From Candidatus Pantoea varia (GTDB taxonomy: Bacteria; Pseudomonadota; Gammaproteobacteria; Enterobacterales; Enterobacteriaceae): a stretch of 64,000 nt of DNA. The notes under the pieces were generated by a model, which was given only the letters and a program-made list of their open reading frames with translations, did no database searches and had not been told where the DNA came from. Of this stretch, positions 17,740 to 29,303 are shown one piece after another. The stretch lies in the NCBI RefSeq assembly GCF_900115075.1, contig NZ_FOVG01000007.1:62001-126000 (forward strand), in the 5' to 3' direction. Positions within the stretch are counted from its first letter, which is position 1; each line of letters opens with the position of its first letter. A program made the translations under genes and the position numbers.

Positions 17740-19106
17740 AAGACAAAAACAAGGAATCCTGGAGTCGCAGATGGAACTGATTATTTAGCGGCTGTGGTGA
17801 GATCGTGATTAGCCACGAACAGTGTTAAGAGAAAGGTCAATCGTGAAGGCGGTTTACTACAGAACATAGGAATGACCCAAATCGATATTCCCTCCTAACC
17901 TTTTAAAGAATAAGGTTATTCGATTTTGATTGAGGATTCTCACGATCTGTCAGTACTAACGTGGATTTTCACCCTTGATAAATTTGTTTATCTATCTGAT
18001 ATATAATGATTTATTTAATTTTTTCATGATGAAAACACCGAAGAATTGGCTGCCCGACACGACATCTCTGATTAACAGCTATAGATAAATTATCAGAAAT
18101 GCAACGTTTCCACTCTGAAGCGGATAAACATAACTTGATCAGAAACCTCGCGCACAAAAGCATAGCGCTTGAAAATCATACCTATCAGCACAATAAACTT
18201 TTCTGAAGAAGAATGAAAATGTGAATAGCATCGTTATTACGGAAGTAATGTGAGTGGCTCAGGACAAGAGATACATAGATATCTGATTAAAGAGTTTTGA
18301 CAGGAAACAACAGAACAAGGATTACGAGCATCCACAATTTCTCAGTCACCACAAATGCTCCTTGAGATTTAATAGCCGCTTTCAAATTGAGAGTCACCTG
18401 CCCTCGTTCATAAGTCTCATTGTTTCGCTGTTACATTAATGAAACAACTAAAGTGACGAGTTGTTAGGTAGCCCTGGTAATGTGCTCAGAATAACTCTGA
18501 TGAAAGAATGTAATCATTCTCCGGTATAGGAAGAATTGCGTCAAAACAATGTTCAAATATGACACATCAAGTGTGTTTTAGAGTCATGATGATGAAGGTA
18601 TGAAAGGGAAAGATATACCAGATGTGTTGAAGATAATGGACGATAGCAGCAACTGTTAATCTATACATTTTACCGGCAAACCGACTGATCAGAACTGAAA
18701 ACCTAAAATAAACATTGCAGGCAATACACTTTTCAAACTGGAAGTGCGCGCTTAATAAATACATCGTTCAAAGCAGATTTTCACCATCAGGTTTTACCTT
18801 TAATAGAATGATTTATAATAATTTTTATGATATTTTCATGGTGAAAACACCATTCACATTACCTGAAAATCAGTATGCTACTCACCTTTTAAAAGCCAGA
18901 TTATTAAAAGTCGTCTGACGAAATGAAAATCGTGGAACTCGCTGAAGCCGTTTTCCAGACATGACCCAGAATCACTTCAATTCACTCACGTCGACAGAAA
19001 TAAGGCCGTGCACCAAAATGCCCCTCCTTCAAAATCATTCAACTGTCTTATCCTCTTCTCATCATCCCTGACAAGAAATCCAGGTTTTTGTCTTTTTTCT
19101 TATAAA
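17740..19106. other. AT-rich gene-free stretch between origin and parA
   Basis: About 1.3 kb with no ORF that has a ribosome site. It holds a pair of near-identical segments ending TTTTCATGATGAAAA (18021-18035) and TTTTCATGGTGAAAA (18833-18847), each a perfect or near-perfect palindrome followed by CACC. It also holds GATAAATTTGTTTATC (about 17978). These may be protein-binding sites; function unknown. Confidence 0.55.
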
Positions 19107-19135
19107 TTGGCAGGTAAATCCTTTTTGTGTAGTAT
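19107..19135 (+). promoter_or_regulatory. parAB promoter
   Basis: TTGGCA, 17 bases, TAGTAT: a good sigma-70 promoter 28 bases upstream of the parA start. Confidence 0.7.
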
Positions 19136-19162
19136 GCAAAAAACATTAACGCAGAGGGGCTT

Positions 19163-20365
19163 ATGAAGCGCGATTATGGTGGAGTGCTGGAAATGGCCAC
19201 ACGGGCCAATTCCATGTTACATGGACTGAGTAACCACATTGAGCAGCAGCGTCAGGAATTTAACCAGACCGGTTTTTATCAGACCTTCTCGCGCAATGCT
19301 GTCGCGAATATGCCTTTACTGAGTAAGCATGCTGTTGTCGCCGCCATTAACGATATGGAAGCAGCAGGCTATCAGTTTGGTAAGAAGCAAACTGGTAGTA
19401 CTTCGCAATATGCCCTCACCATCGAAAACGTGGTTGACATCTACGCGCATCGTAAAATACCGAAATATCGCGATCGCCACGATGGTCCCTTTGTTGTATT
19501 TGTTGTCAGCCTTAAAGGCGGCGTTTCTAAAACCGTCAGCACTGTCACGCTGGCTCATGGTATGCGCGCGCACCCTTCTATGCTGCACAATGACCTGCGT
19601 ATTCTGGTTATCGACCTGGACCCACAGGCATCGAGCACGATGTTCCTGAGTCACACCAATAGCGTCGGTTCCGTTCTGGAAACGGCAGCGCAGGCGATGC
19701 TGAACGATCTCGATGCAGACCAGCTTCGTGAACAATTTATCAAGCCGACCGTCATGCCTGGCGTGGATGTCATCCCGGCTTCTATCGACGATGGTTTTGT
19801 TGCCAGCGACTGGGAAGAGCTGGTAGCTGAACATCTGCCAGGCGTTGCACCTTCAGAAGTATTGCGCCGCAATGTGATTGATCGCCTGGCGGGAGATTAC
19901 GATTTTATCTTCCTTGATACCGGTCCTCACCTGGACTCCTTCATGCTGAATGCGATTGCGGCCAGTGATGTGTTGCTGACACCGACGCCGCCGGCACAGG
20001 TCGATTTCCACTCCACCATGAAGTATCTGACGCGTCTGCCGGAAATGCTGGAGCGTATTGAGTCCGAAGGTATCGAACCACGGCTCAAAGCTAATATCGG
20101 CTTTATGTCCAAGATGACCTCAAAACACGATCACCTGACTTCGCAAAGCTATGCCCGCGAAGTGTTTACCAAATCGATGCTGGACTGCAGCTTACCGCGA
20201 CTGGATGGCTTTGAACGCTGCGGTGAATCCTTTGATACGGTAATCAGTGCCAATCCTTCCTCATATCCGGGGAGTGCAGACGCTCTGCGCAAAGCGAAAT
20301 ATGAAGCCGAGCAGTTCTCAAGGGCTGTGTTTGACCGCATCGAATATATCAGGAGTACTCTGTGA
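19163..20365 (+). CDS. parA: Plasmid partition ATPase ParA (type Ia, 400 aa)
   Basis: The ATPase of the segregation system, P1 ParA / F SopA type. The N-terminal 100 residues carry the helix-turn-helix expected of type Ia proteins, which repress their own operon. The deviant Walker A motif is at 116-124 (SLKGGVSKT, with the signature Lys), Walker A' at 151-157 (DLDPQAS) and Walker B in FIFLDTGPH. A good ribosome site (GAGGGG) precedes the ATG and a consensus promoter lies just upstream. The stop codon overlaps the start of parB by four bases, so the two are translationally coupled. Confidence 0.96.
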   Translation: MKRDYGGVLEMATRANSMLHGLSNHIEQQRQEFNQTGFYQTFSRNAVANMPLLSKHAVVAAINDMEAAGYQFGKKQTGSTSQYALTIENVVDIYAHRKIPKYRDRHDGPFVVFVVSLKGGVSKTVSTVTLAHGMRAHPSMLHNDLRILVIDLDPQASSTMFLSHTNSVGSVLETAAQAMLNDLDADQLREQFIKPTVMPGVDVIPASIDDGFVASDWEELVAEHLPGVAPSEVLRRNVIDRLAGDYDFIFLDTGPHLDSFMLNAIAASDVLLTPTPPAQVDFHSTMKYLTRLPEMLERIESEGIEPRLKANIGFMSKMTSKHDHLTSQSYAREVFTKSMLDCSLPRLDGFERCGESFDTVISANPSSYPGSADALRKAKYEAEQFSRAVFDRIEYIRSTL

Positions 20366-21333
20366 GCAAACCAATACAGCGCATTGGCCGCAAGTTTGGT
20401 GATTCTGCTATCGCGAACATGATCGACAGCAGCAGCCAGTCGCGCACCTTTACGCTGAAGTCGGGCGCGAAGGCGACCTTTGTCCGCCAGCTCATACTGC
20501 ATGATGATATTGAAACCCGGACCAGCGTTGACCCAAAAATCAATGGCCGCGATCAAAGTACGCTGACACCGGAATCACTTCAGGAGATCACTCGCACCAT
20601 CACGCTGCAACAGTTCTTCCCGGCTATAGGTCGTGTCAACGGTGACAGGATTGAGATCATGGATGGCTCGCGCCGCCGCGCCGCATGCATTCTTTCAGGT
20701 GCCAGTCTGGAAGTGCTGGTCACAGCGGACGAACTGAGCCTCAGCGATGCACGTCAGCTGGCCGCGGATATTCAGACCGCGAAAGAACATAACCTGCGTG
20801 AGTTAGGTCTGCGCTTTATGCTGATGAACGAAAATGGCATGAGCAAATCAGAGATTGCTAAAGCAGAAGGTATTTCCAACGCCAAGGTCACTCGTGCGTT
20901 CCAGGCGGCAGCCGTACCCGCTGAATTTATCGAACTCTTTCCGGTCGTTTCCGAGCTGACTCTTCAGGATTACCAGTTGCTGCTTGATGTCTGGGAAGAG
21001 GCGAAAGCGGAAGCGGTTGAGGTCTCTGCGTTAGTTAGCGAGATTCAGCAAAAGCTGAATGAAGATGATTCCTTGCAAAGCGCCAACGCGGATGATAAGA
21101 AGAGCGCTATCCTTAATGCCTTTAAAAGCGCGCGTCGTCAGTTAAAAAAACCGACACCCGTCAGCAAAACCGTGACGGAGAAACTGGCAACATTTACCAC
21201 GGCCAATACCTATGCGCGTCGTAAAACCAATGACGAGAAGCGCACAGTGCAGTATGAATTCAGTCGCCTGCCAAAAGAGATTGCTGAACAGATCGATGCG
21301 TCGATCAGACAGATACTCTCTACACTGAAGTAA
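20362..21333 (+). CDS. parB: Partition protein ParB (323 aa)
   Basis: The centromere-binding partner of ParA. The N-terminal region carries the ParB/Srx-type CTP-binding fold; DGSRRRAACI (about residues 95-104) is its GxRRxxA box. A central helix-turn-helix follows (GMSKSEIAKAEGISNAKVTRAFQ, about 155-177 read in parts), and the C terminus is the dimerisation domain. GTG start at 20362 inside the parA stop (GTGA), with AGGAG 7 bases upstream. It is SopB-like in length and layout. A 38-base palindrome directly after the gene is a candidate centromere. Confidence 0.95.
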   Translation: MSKPIQRIGRKFGDSAIANMIDSSSQSRTFTLKSGAKATFVRQLILHDDIETRTSVDPKINGRDQSTLTPESLQEITRTITLQQFFPAIGRVNGDRIEIMDGSRRRAACILSGASLEVLVTADELSLSDARQLAADIQTAKEHNLRELGLRFMLMNENGMSKSEIAKAEGISNAKVTRAFQAAAVPAEFIELFPVVSELTLQDYQLLLDVWEEAKAEAVEVSALVSEIQQKLNEDDSLQSANADDKKSAILNAFKSARRQLKKPTPVSKTVTEKLATFTTANTYARRKTNDEKRTVQYEFSRLPKEIAEQIDASIRQILSTLK

Positions 21334-21350
21334 TCGTCATCACGCTTCTC

Positions 21351-21388
21351 TGACAACCAAACCGGCCGCTGCGCCGGTTTGGTTGTCA
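21351..21388. repeat. 38-base palindrome after parB: candidate parS or terminator
   Basis: A perfect 16-bp inverted repeat (TGACAACCAAACCGGC and its complement) with a 6-base centre, 17 bases after the parB stop. No T run follows, which is unusual for a terminator. In F and P1 the centromere lies at this place, and F sopC repeats contain a 16-base inverted repeat. Single copy here. Confidence 0.6.
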
Positions 21389-21507
21389 TATCCACCCGCA
21401 TGCCTAAAACATTCTTCTGTGCCTGACTCCTTCGCCAGCCAAACTCTTCTGTTAAATACCCATCACTTCAGCATCGTAACGCTTGAACTCACTACGGTTT
21501 AACGTTA

Positions 21508-21527
21508 TAGCTAAAACGGTTTAGCTA
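21508..21527. promoter_or_regulatory. ScrR operator upstream of scrK
   Basis: A 20-base palindrome centred on CTAAAACGGTTTAG, of the LacI-family type, about 25 bases before the scrK start. Confidence 0.85.
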
Positions 21528-21552
21528 TCAGGATTAATCAAAGGAGTTTTTT

Positions 21553-22479
21553 ATGTCTGTTCGCATATGGTGCATCGGGGATGCCGTCGTCGATTTGCTA
21601 CCCGAAAGGCCGGGTCGTCTGATGCAGTGTCCGGGCGGAGCACCCGCCAATGTCGCCGTTGGAATTGCCCGTCTGCAGGGAAACAGTGGTTTTATCGGCC
21701 GGGTAGGCGCTGACCCGTTTGGTGCGTTTATGCGGCAGACGCTCAGTGAAGAGAAGGTTGATACCCGCTACATGATCGCCGATCCACTGCATCGCACGTC
21801 AACTGTGGTGGTCGGGCTGGATGAGCAGGGCGAACGTTCCTTTACCTTTATGGTGCGCCCCAGTGCCGACCTGTTTCTTGAGGCGTCGGATCTCCCCGGG
21901 TTCCAGCGCGATGAATGGCTGCACTGCTGTTCGATCGCCTTAGCGGGTGAGCCCTCACGTACCACGACGCTGACCGCTATGAAAGAGGTCCGGGCGGCAG
22001 GCGGTCATGTCAGTTTCGATTTGAACCTGCGTGAAGACCTCTGGCCCGATCCGGCACTGCTGCATGCGGTGGTGAACGAGGCGCTGAGTCATACCGACGT
22101 GGTCAAATTCTCCGACGAGGAACTTGATTTCCTCTGTCCGGGTCAGGAAGCGGCTGCCAGCATGCTGCAGCTGGCCGAACGATTTAGCATTCGCTTATTA
22201 CTGGTGACGCGGGGCAGGGAAGGGGTGATAGCCTGTTATCAGGGCCAGATAACTCACCATGCGACCACGCCTGTGGACAGCGTTGATACGACGGGAGCCG
22301 GTGACGCCTTCGTGGCCGGATTACTCTGGGGACTGGCGAAGTCGGGTCTGCCTGCCGATGAATCACAGCTGGCCATTTGTCTTGCCACGGCACAACGCTG
22401 TGGCGCACTGGCAACCACGGCAAAAGGGGCCATGACAGCACTTCCGTGGCTCCACCAGTTGGACGAGCTGGCCGGCTAA
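21553..22479 (+). CDS. scrK: Fructokinase
   Basis: Phosphorylates the free fructose released by ScrB to fructose 6-phosphate. PfkB-family signatures are present: the N-terminal GGAPANVAVGIARLQG (about residue 29-44) and the C-terminal DTTGAGDAFVAGL (about 247-259) with the catalytic Asp. Length 308 is normal. AAAGGAG precedes the ATG. It is the first gene of the sucrose cluster and has its own ScrR operator; scrYAB starts from a separate promoter, as in the pUR400 and Klebsiella scr clusters. Confidence 0.96.
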   Translation: MSVRIWCIGDAVVDLLPERPGRLMQCPGGAPANVAVGIARLQGNSGFIGRVGADPFGAFMRQTLSEEKVDTRYMIADPLHRTSTVVVGLDEQGERSFTFMVRPSADLFLEASDLPGFQRDEWLHCCSIALAGEPSRTTTLTAMKEVRAAGGHVSFDLNLREDLWPDPALLHAVVNEALSHTDVVKFSDEELDFLCPGQEAAASMLQLAERFSIRLLLVTRGREGVIACYQGQITHHATTPVDSVDTTGAGDAFVAGLLWGLAKSGLPADESQLAICLATAQRCGALATTAKGAMTALPWLHQLDELAG

Positions 22480-22520
22480 TCGTCCTGTAATGCCCCTGTT
22501 TTGGGAGCTATCTCACAATC

Positions 22521-22536
22521 ACTAAACCGGTTTAGC
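22521..22536. promoter_or_regulatory. ScrR operator 1 upstream of scrY
   Basis: CTAAACCGGTTTAG is a perfect 14-base palindrome. Confidence 0.88.
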
Positions 22537-22580
22537 ACTTTTCATTGCAGAGGGAAATTACCCATGGCTATGATTTGCGC

Positions 22581-22594
22581 CTAAACCGGTTTAG
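22581..22594. promoter_or_regulatory. ScrR operator 2 upstream of scrY
   Basis: A second perfect CTAAACCGGTTTAG, 60 bases centre to centre from the first, allowing cooperative or looped repression of scrYAB. Confidence 0.88.
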
Positions 22595-24175
<1,581 letters not shown>

Positions 24176-24182
24176 TCGGGCG

Positions 24183-24199
24183 GCCCCGGATGCCGGGGC
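24183..24199 (+). promoter_or_regulatory. Intercistronic hairpin scrY-scrA
   Basis: A perfect 7-bp GC stem (GCCCCGG / CCGGGGC) with a 3-base loop and no T run. It may protect the scrY message or lower downstream expression. Confidence 0.55.
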
Positions 24200-24242
24200 T
24201 TCAACGCCAGGCGGATAAAAACATAACAAGACTGAGGTGTGT

Positions 24243-25613
24243 ATGGACTATGTAAAAATAGCACGGGCCCTGTTGCCCCTGCTGGGTGGCAAAGAGAACA
24301 TCGCCAGCGCGGCTCACTGCGCGACCCGGCTGCGACTGGTGCTTGCAGATGATGAAAAAGCGGACACCACCGCGATTGGCCGGATTGAAGGCGTTAAAGG
24401 CTGCTTCCGCAATGCGGGACAGCTTCAGGTTATCTTCGGCACCGGCGTAGTGAACAAGGTCTACGCTGCCTTTATTGCCGAGGCGGGTATCAGCGAATCG
24501 AGCAAGTCTGAGGCCGCTGATATTGCTGCCCGTAAGCTCAACCCTTTCCAGCGCATCGCGCGCCTGCTGTCTAACATCTTTGTGCCAATCATTCCGGCGA
24601 TTGTCGCATCAGGTCTGCTGATGGGCCTGCTGGGGATGGTCAAAACCTACGGCTGGGTCAATCCGGAAAATGCGCTCTATATCATGCTGGACATGTGCAG
24701 CTCCGCGGCCTTTATTATCCTGCCGATCCTGATTGGCTTTACTGCAGCCCGCGAGTTTGGCGGTAATCCGTTTCTGGGGGCGACGCTGGGCGGTATTCTG
24801 ACTCACCCGGCGCTGACAAATGCATGGGGCGTCGCCGCCGGTTTCCACACCATGAACTTCTTCGGCATTGAAGTGGCGATGATTGGCTATCAGGGCACGG
24901 TGTTCCCGGTGCTGCTGGCGGTGTGGTTTATGAGCATGCTGGAAAAGCAGCTGCGTCGGGTGATCCCGGATGCGCTGGATCTGATCCTGACGCCATTCCT
25001 GACGGTGATTATCTCCGGTTTTATTGCGCTGCTGATTATCGGTCCGGCGGGCCGTATGCTGGGTGATGGCATTTCCTTTGTCCTCAGCACGCTGATTGCG
25101 CACGCTGGATGGCTGGCCGGGCTGGTATTTGGTGGGCTTTACTCGGTGATTGTTATTACCGGCGTCCATCACAGCTTCCATGCGATTGAGGCAGGACTGC
25201 TGGGCAATCCTTCGATTGGCGTGAACTTCCTGCTGCCTATCTGGGCGATGGCGAATGTGGCTCAGGGCGGTGCCTGTCTGGCGGTGTGGTTCAAAACCCG
25301 TGATGCGAAGATCAAGGCGATTTCGCTGCCCTCCGCGTTTTCTGCATTGCTGGGGATCACCGAGGCGGCCATCTTTGGTATCAACCTGCGGTTTATGAAG
25401 CCCTTTATCGCCGGATTAGTCGGTGGCGCGCTGGGTGGGGCCTGGGTCGTCTCAGTACACGTCTATATGACTGCGGTCGGGCTGACCGGTCTGCCGGGCA
25501 TGGCGATTGTGCAGGCGGGCTCTATGCTCAATTATGCCATCGGTATGGCAATCGCGTTTACCACCGCGTTTGTGATCTCTTACCTGCTCAAATACAAAAC
25601 GGATTCAGAATAA
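24243..25613 (+). CDS. scrA: PTS sucrose permease, EIIBC
   Basis: Transports and phosphorylates sucrose to sucrose 6-phosphate using the phosphotransferase system. The EIIB domain (residues 1-90) has the phosphocysteine in ASAAHCATRLR (about Cys26). The EIIC membrane domain (about 105-455) has around ten helices and the motif GITEAAIFGI near residue 375. There is no EIIA domain; ScrA normally uses the chromosomal glucose EIIA. The ATG at 24243 follows GAGGTG. The stop codon overlaps the scrB start by one base. Confidence 0.96.
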   Translation: MDYVKIARALLPLLGGKENIASAAHCATRLRLVLADDEKADTTAIGRIEGVKGCFRNAGQLQVIFGTGVVNKVYAAFIAEAGISESSKSEAADIAARKLNPFQRIARLLSNIFVPIIPAIVASGLLMGLLGMVKTYGWVNPENALYIMLDMCSSAAFIILPILIGFTAAREFGGNPFLGATLGGILTHPALTNAWGVAAGFHTMNFFGIEVAMIGYQGTVFPVLLAVWFMSMLEKQLRRVIPDALDLILTPFLTVIISGFIALLIIGPAGRMLGDGISFVLSTLIAHAGWLAGLVFGGLYSVIVITGVHHSFHAIEAGLLGNPSIGVNFLLPIWAMANVAQGGACLAVWFKTRDAKIKAISLPSAFSALLGITEAAIFGINLRFMKPFIAGLVGGALGGAWVVSVHVYMTAVGLTGLPGMAIVQAGSMLNYAIGMAIAFTTAFVISYLLKYKTDSE

Positions 25614-27022
25614 TGGCCTCATCAACACGTCTTGCCGCCATTCTGCAGGCGGTGATGCAGGGTATGCCAAAGGCGCTCAGCGACAGCCACTATCCCGGCT
25701 GGCATCTGGCGCCGGTTACCGGACTGCTTAACGATCCCAACGGCTTCATCCATTTTGACGGTCACTATCATCTCTTCTACCAGTGGAACGCGCTGGGCTG
25801 TGCGCATCAGCACAAATGCTGGGGACACTGGCGTTCAGCCGATCTGCTGCACTGGACGCATCAGCCCATCGCCCTGATGCCGGATGAGGAGTATGACCGC
25901 AGCGGCTGCTACTCCGGCAGCGCGGTAGACGATAACGGTCGGCTGACGCTGATCTACACCGGCAATGTTAAGTTTGAGGATGGCTCGCGGACTGCGTGGC
26001 AGTGCCTGGCGCAGCAGAACAACGCGGGCGGTTTTGACAAACTCGGCCCGGTCATCGCCGTGCCGGAGGGTTACACCGGCCACGTTCGCGATCCTAAAGT
26101 GTGGCGTCACGAAGATCACTGGTACATGGTGCTGGCCGCGCAGAATATGCAGCTGCAGGGCAGGGTGCTGCTGTTGCGTTCTGATAATCTGCGGGAGTGG
26201 CAGAATCTCGGCGAGATTGCGGGCAGTGAACTGGGTGGCCTGGGCGCCGCGGGATATATGTGGGAGTGCCCGGATATGTTTACGCTCGGCGACAGCATGT
26301 ATCTGATCTGCTGTCCGCAGGGTGTCGCGCCCGAAGAGAAGCGCTATCTGAACAGTCATGCCTGCGCCTGGCTGAGTGGCTCGCTGGATTATCAGCAGCC
26401 TGCATACCAGCACGGCCCGCTGAACGAAATGGATGCCGGGTTTGAATTTTATGCACCGCAGACCACGCTGACCGCGGATGGCCGGCGTCTGCTGGTGGGC
26501 TGGATGGGCACGCCGGACGGCGAAGAGATGGCTCAGCCCACCGTCGCACAGGGCTGGATCCATCAGATGACCTGTGTGCGCGAACTGAGCTCACGCAATG
26601 GGCGGCTCTTTCAGCAGCCCATTCCGGAACTGCAGGCGTTGCGGCAGAAAGAGCAGCACTATCAGGGCCGCGCCGAGGATGCACCGCCGATCGGCGCACA
26701 GCGGCTGGAGCTGGAGCTGGAAAGTCAGGGCGACATCGAACTCAACTTTGCCGATACGCTGATCCTGACCTGGCAGCAGAATGAACTGCGGCTGGCCCGT
26801 CGCAGCCTGGTGACGGGGAAATGGACCTACCGCTACTGGGCCGGCGCAGCCCGCCGGTTGAACATCCTGTGTGACCACTCCAGCGTTGAGATTTTCATCA
26901 ACGATGGGGAAGGGGTGATGAGCAGCCGCTATTTTCCGGACCAACCGGCGCTGCTGACCCTGCGCGGGCGCGCAGAACTGCAGGCCCGCTACTGGTCGTT
27001 ACGTCGCTGCATGGTAGAATAA
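25613..27022 (+). CDS. scrB: Sucrose-6-phosphate hydrolase
   Basis: A GH32 invertase that splits sucrose 6-phosphate into glucose 6-phosphate and fructose. The nucleophile motif NDPNG is at residues 40-44, followed by SGSAV, the RDPKV motif (about 162) and the acid/base ECPD (about 222). A C-terminal beta-sandwich domain closes the 469 residues. The start codon overlaps the scrA stop (TAATG), so translation is coupled. Confidence 0.96.
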   Translation: MASSTRLAAILQAVMQGMPKALSDSHYPGWHLAPVTGLLNDPNGFIHFDGHYHLFYQWNALGCAHQHKCWGHWRSADLLHWTHQPIALMPDEEYDRSGCYSGSAVDDNGRLTLIYTGNVKFEDGSRTAWQCLAQQNNAGGFDKLGPVIAVPEGYTGHVRDPKVWRHEDHWYMVLAAQNMQLQGRVLLLRSDNLREWQNLGEIAGSELGGLGAAGYMWECPDMFTLGDSMYLICCPQGVAPEEKRYLNSHACAWLSGSLDYQQPAYQHGPLNEMDAGFEFYAPQTTLTADGRRLLVGWMGTPDGEEMAQPTVAQGWIHQMTCVRELSSRNGRLFQQPIPELQALRQKEQHYQGRAEDAPPIGAQRLELELESQGDIELNFADTLILTWQQNELRLARRSLVTGKWTYRYWAGAARRLNILCDHSSVEIFINDGEGVMSSRYFPDQPALLTLRGRAELQARYWSLRRCMVE

Positions 27023-27051
27023 GCGCTTGTTTCATTAACCGATGCCTTGCC

Positions 27052-28056
27052 GTGAGAAAAACAAAACGCGTTACCATCAGTGACATCGCCGGGCTGGCAG
27101 GGGTTTCAAAAGCCACTGCCAGCCTGGTGCTCAACGGCCGTGGCGAAGAGTTACGGGTCGCGAAGGAGACGCGAGAGCGGGTTCTGACGCTTGCCCGCGA
27201 ACACCATTATCAGCCCAGCATCCACGCCCGGATGCTGCATGATGCCCGTAGTCATACGCTAGGGCTGGTGGTGCCGGAAATCACCAACCACGGCTTTGCG
27301 GCCTTTTCCCATGCGCTTGAAAATCTTTGCCGCGCAGCCGGTCTGCAACTGCTGATCTCCTGCACCGACGAAAATGCCGGTCAGGAGATGGCCGTGGTCA
27401 ACAACCTGGTGGCGCGTCAGGTCGACGGGCTGATTGTCGCTTCCAGTATGCTGAACGACAGCGACTACATCAGCCTCAGCGAACAGCTGCCGGTGCTGCT
27501 GTTTGACCGCCACATGAACAACACGAAGCTGCCGTGGGTCATTACCGACTCTGTGAGGCCCACCGCTGAGCTGGTTGAAAAGCTGGCACGCACCTGTCCG
27601 GAGGAGATCTACTTTATGGGCGGACAGTCCCCTCTCTCACCAACCCAGGACCGTCTGGCGGGATTCAGAGAGGGGCTGGCGCGGGCGGGTGTGACGCTGC
27701 AGCCGGAGTGGATTATTCAGGGTAACTATCATCCCGGCAGCGGCTATGAGATGTTTGCCGCGCTCTGCAAGCGACTGGGACGACCACCTAAAGCGATGTT
27801 CACCGCCGCCTGCGGCCTGCTGGAGGGCGTGCTGCGTTACATGAGTGAGCATAACCTGCTGACCAGCGACATCCGTATCGCCAGTTTCGATGACCATTAC
27901 CTCTATGATTCGCTCTCCATACCCATCGACACGGTAGAGCAGAATGTTCCGGCACTCGCGCAGGCCTGCTTCTCAATGCTGACTACCATGATCGCCGGTG
28001 AAGATCCGGTCAACAGCCAGCTTATCCTGCCAGCTACGCTGCGGCTGCGTAGTTAA
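27052..28056 (+). CDS. scrR: Sucrose operon repressor (LacI family)
   Basis: Represses scrK and scrYAB by binding the CTAAACCGGTTTAG-type operators; in characterised scr systems fructose or fructose 1-phosphate releases it. The N-terminal helix-turn-helix ([24 protein letters not shown] read in parts, residues 7-30) is followed by the periplasmic-binding-protein-like ligand domain. A GTG start is used: it begins the conserved N terminus and no ATG precedes it; no clear ribosome site is visible, so it may depend on coupling from scrB 29 bases upstream. Confidence 0.95.
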   Translation: MRKTKRVTISDIAGLAGVSKATASLVLNGRGEELRVAKETRERVLTLAREHHYQPSIHARMLHDARSHTLGLVVPEITNHGFAAFSHALENLCRAAGLQLLISCTDENAGQEMAVVNNLVARQVDGLIVASSMLNDSDYISLSEQLPVLLFDRHMNNTKLPWVITDSVRPTAELVEKLARTCPEEIYFMGGQSPLSPTQDRLAGFREGLARAGVTLQPEWIIQGNYHPGSGYEMFAALCKRLGRPPKAMFTAACGLLEGVLRYMSEHNLLTSDIRIASFDDHYLYDSLSIPIDTVEQNVPALAQACFSMLTTMIAGEDPVNSQLILPATLRLRS

Positions 28057-28090
28057 TCGCCAGGCGCTTCTGGCCCGGTGATTAGACTGA

Positions 28091-29281
28091 CTACCACTCG
28101 ACCGGCAGGGCGCTGACGCCGCGCAGATTGGCCCTGTGATTGCGGCGAACGCCGGCGGTCACGGGGCGCATCTCTGGTAATCGGGTCAGCAGTACCTCTA
28201 ACGCCACCTCCATTTCTGCCAGTGCCAGCCGGTAACCCATGCAGTGATGGATCCCGCCCCCGAATGCCAGAGAGCGTCCTTCATGCCGCCGGATATTCAC
28301 CCGCTCTGGCGAGGTAAAGACCAGTGGATCGTGATTGGCTGCGCCCAGACTCAGAAAGAAGCGCGTTCCGGGGGGGATCAGCTGGCCTGCTATCTCAAGC
28401 TCTTCCAGAGTGGTGCGGTAAAGCATCTGGACCGAACTGTCGTAACGCAGACATTCCTGAATGGCATCGGGTATCAGCCCATGATTCTGCTTCAGGCACG
28501 CCAGTTCCTGTGGATGGGCATGCAGGGCCAGAATGGTGTTGCAGAGCATATTTGACGTTGTCTCATGACCAGCAAGAAACAGCAGTATCACATTGGCGAT
28601 AATCTCATCGTGACTCAGCCGATCGCCATCACTGCCGCTGCGCAGAAAAAGCGACACCAGATCACTGGCGGTGCTGTCCCGGCGGGAGACGATCAGTGCG
28701 CTGAAGTAATTTTCCAGCACGGAAAAAGCGTCAGCGGCTTCCTGCAGATCCGCCGGGCTGATTTGTGGGTCGAAAACTTTGACCAGCGCTGAGGTGAGGC
28801 GTCCCAGTTCAGGCGCATCCGACTCTGAGACATCCAGCATCCTGCAGATAATGCGCACCGGAAGCGGAAAAGCGAACGCCTGAGCCAGATCGCAGGTGCG
28901 ACGGCCAGCCAGAGCATCGACCAGTTCATTCGCGACCGTCAGCGCCATCTCGCTGAGAGGTTTAATCTCCCGGGCGCTGAATGCCTTCATAACCAGCCCT
29001 CTTAACCGGTTATGATCCGGCGGATTGAGCACCAGAAACATTCTGCTGATCCCCTGAAACAGTGGAATGTCGGCGGCATCATCACCAAATCTTAGCCTGA
29101 CACTTTCCATGTAGTTCTTACCGACCCGCCGATCGTTCAGCAGGGCATCCACCACTGCGTGACTGCCGCTGATGATGATCTTATCTCCGGCAGGGATAAG
29201 CGGTCCCTGACGATGGAGTTTCCGATAAAGCGGAAAGGGATTGTCAGCGTAGTCGGGGTTCATGAGTTCATGAAGTTGCAT
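28091..29281 (-). CDS. Cytochrome P450 (396 aa)
   Basis: A soluble bacterial class I P450 monooxygenase. The I-helix oxygen-binding motif is AGHETTSN, the K-helix ExxR is ECLR, and the heme-binding loop is FGGGIHHCMG with the Cys ligand. The substrate and redox partner are unknown; no ferredoxin or reductase lies nearby. The ATG at 29281 follows GGAG with 7 bases of spacing. It starts 22 bases after the end of the secreted chorismate mutase gene and is probably co-transcribed with it. It converges on scrR. Confidence 0.93.
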   Translation of the reverse strand: MQLHELMNPDYADNPFPLYRKLHRQGPLIPAGDKIIISGSHAVVDALLNDRRVGKNYMESVRLRFGDDAADIPLFQGISRMFLVLNPPDHNRLRGLVMKAFSAREIKPLSEMALTVANELVDALAGRRTCDLAQAFAFPLPVRIICRMLDVSESDAPELGRLTSALVKVFDPQISPADLQEAADAFSVLENYFSALIVSRRDSTASDLVSLFLRSGSDGDRLSHDEIIANVILLFLAGHETTSNMLCNTILALHAHPQELACLKQNHGLIPDAIQECLRYDSSVQMLYRTTLEELEIAGQLIPPGTRFFLSLGAANHDPLVFTSPERVNIRRHEGRSLAFGGGIHHCMGYRLALAEMEVALEVLLTRLPEMRPVTAGVRRNHRANLRGVSALPVEW

Positions 29282-29303
29282 AGCGCACTCCGCTCCAGAT
29301 GTA

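Noticed and set aside
18715-18918. A 67-codon frame before parA
   Set aside because: It would start at TTG without a ribosome site in very AT-rich DNA.
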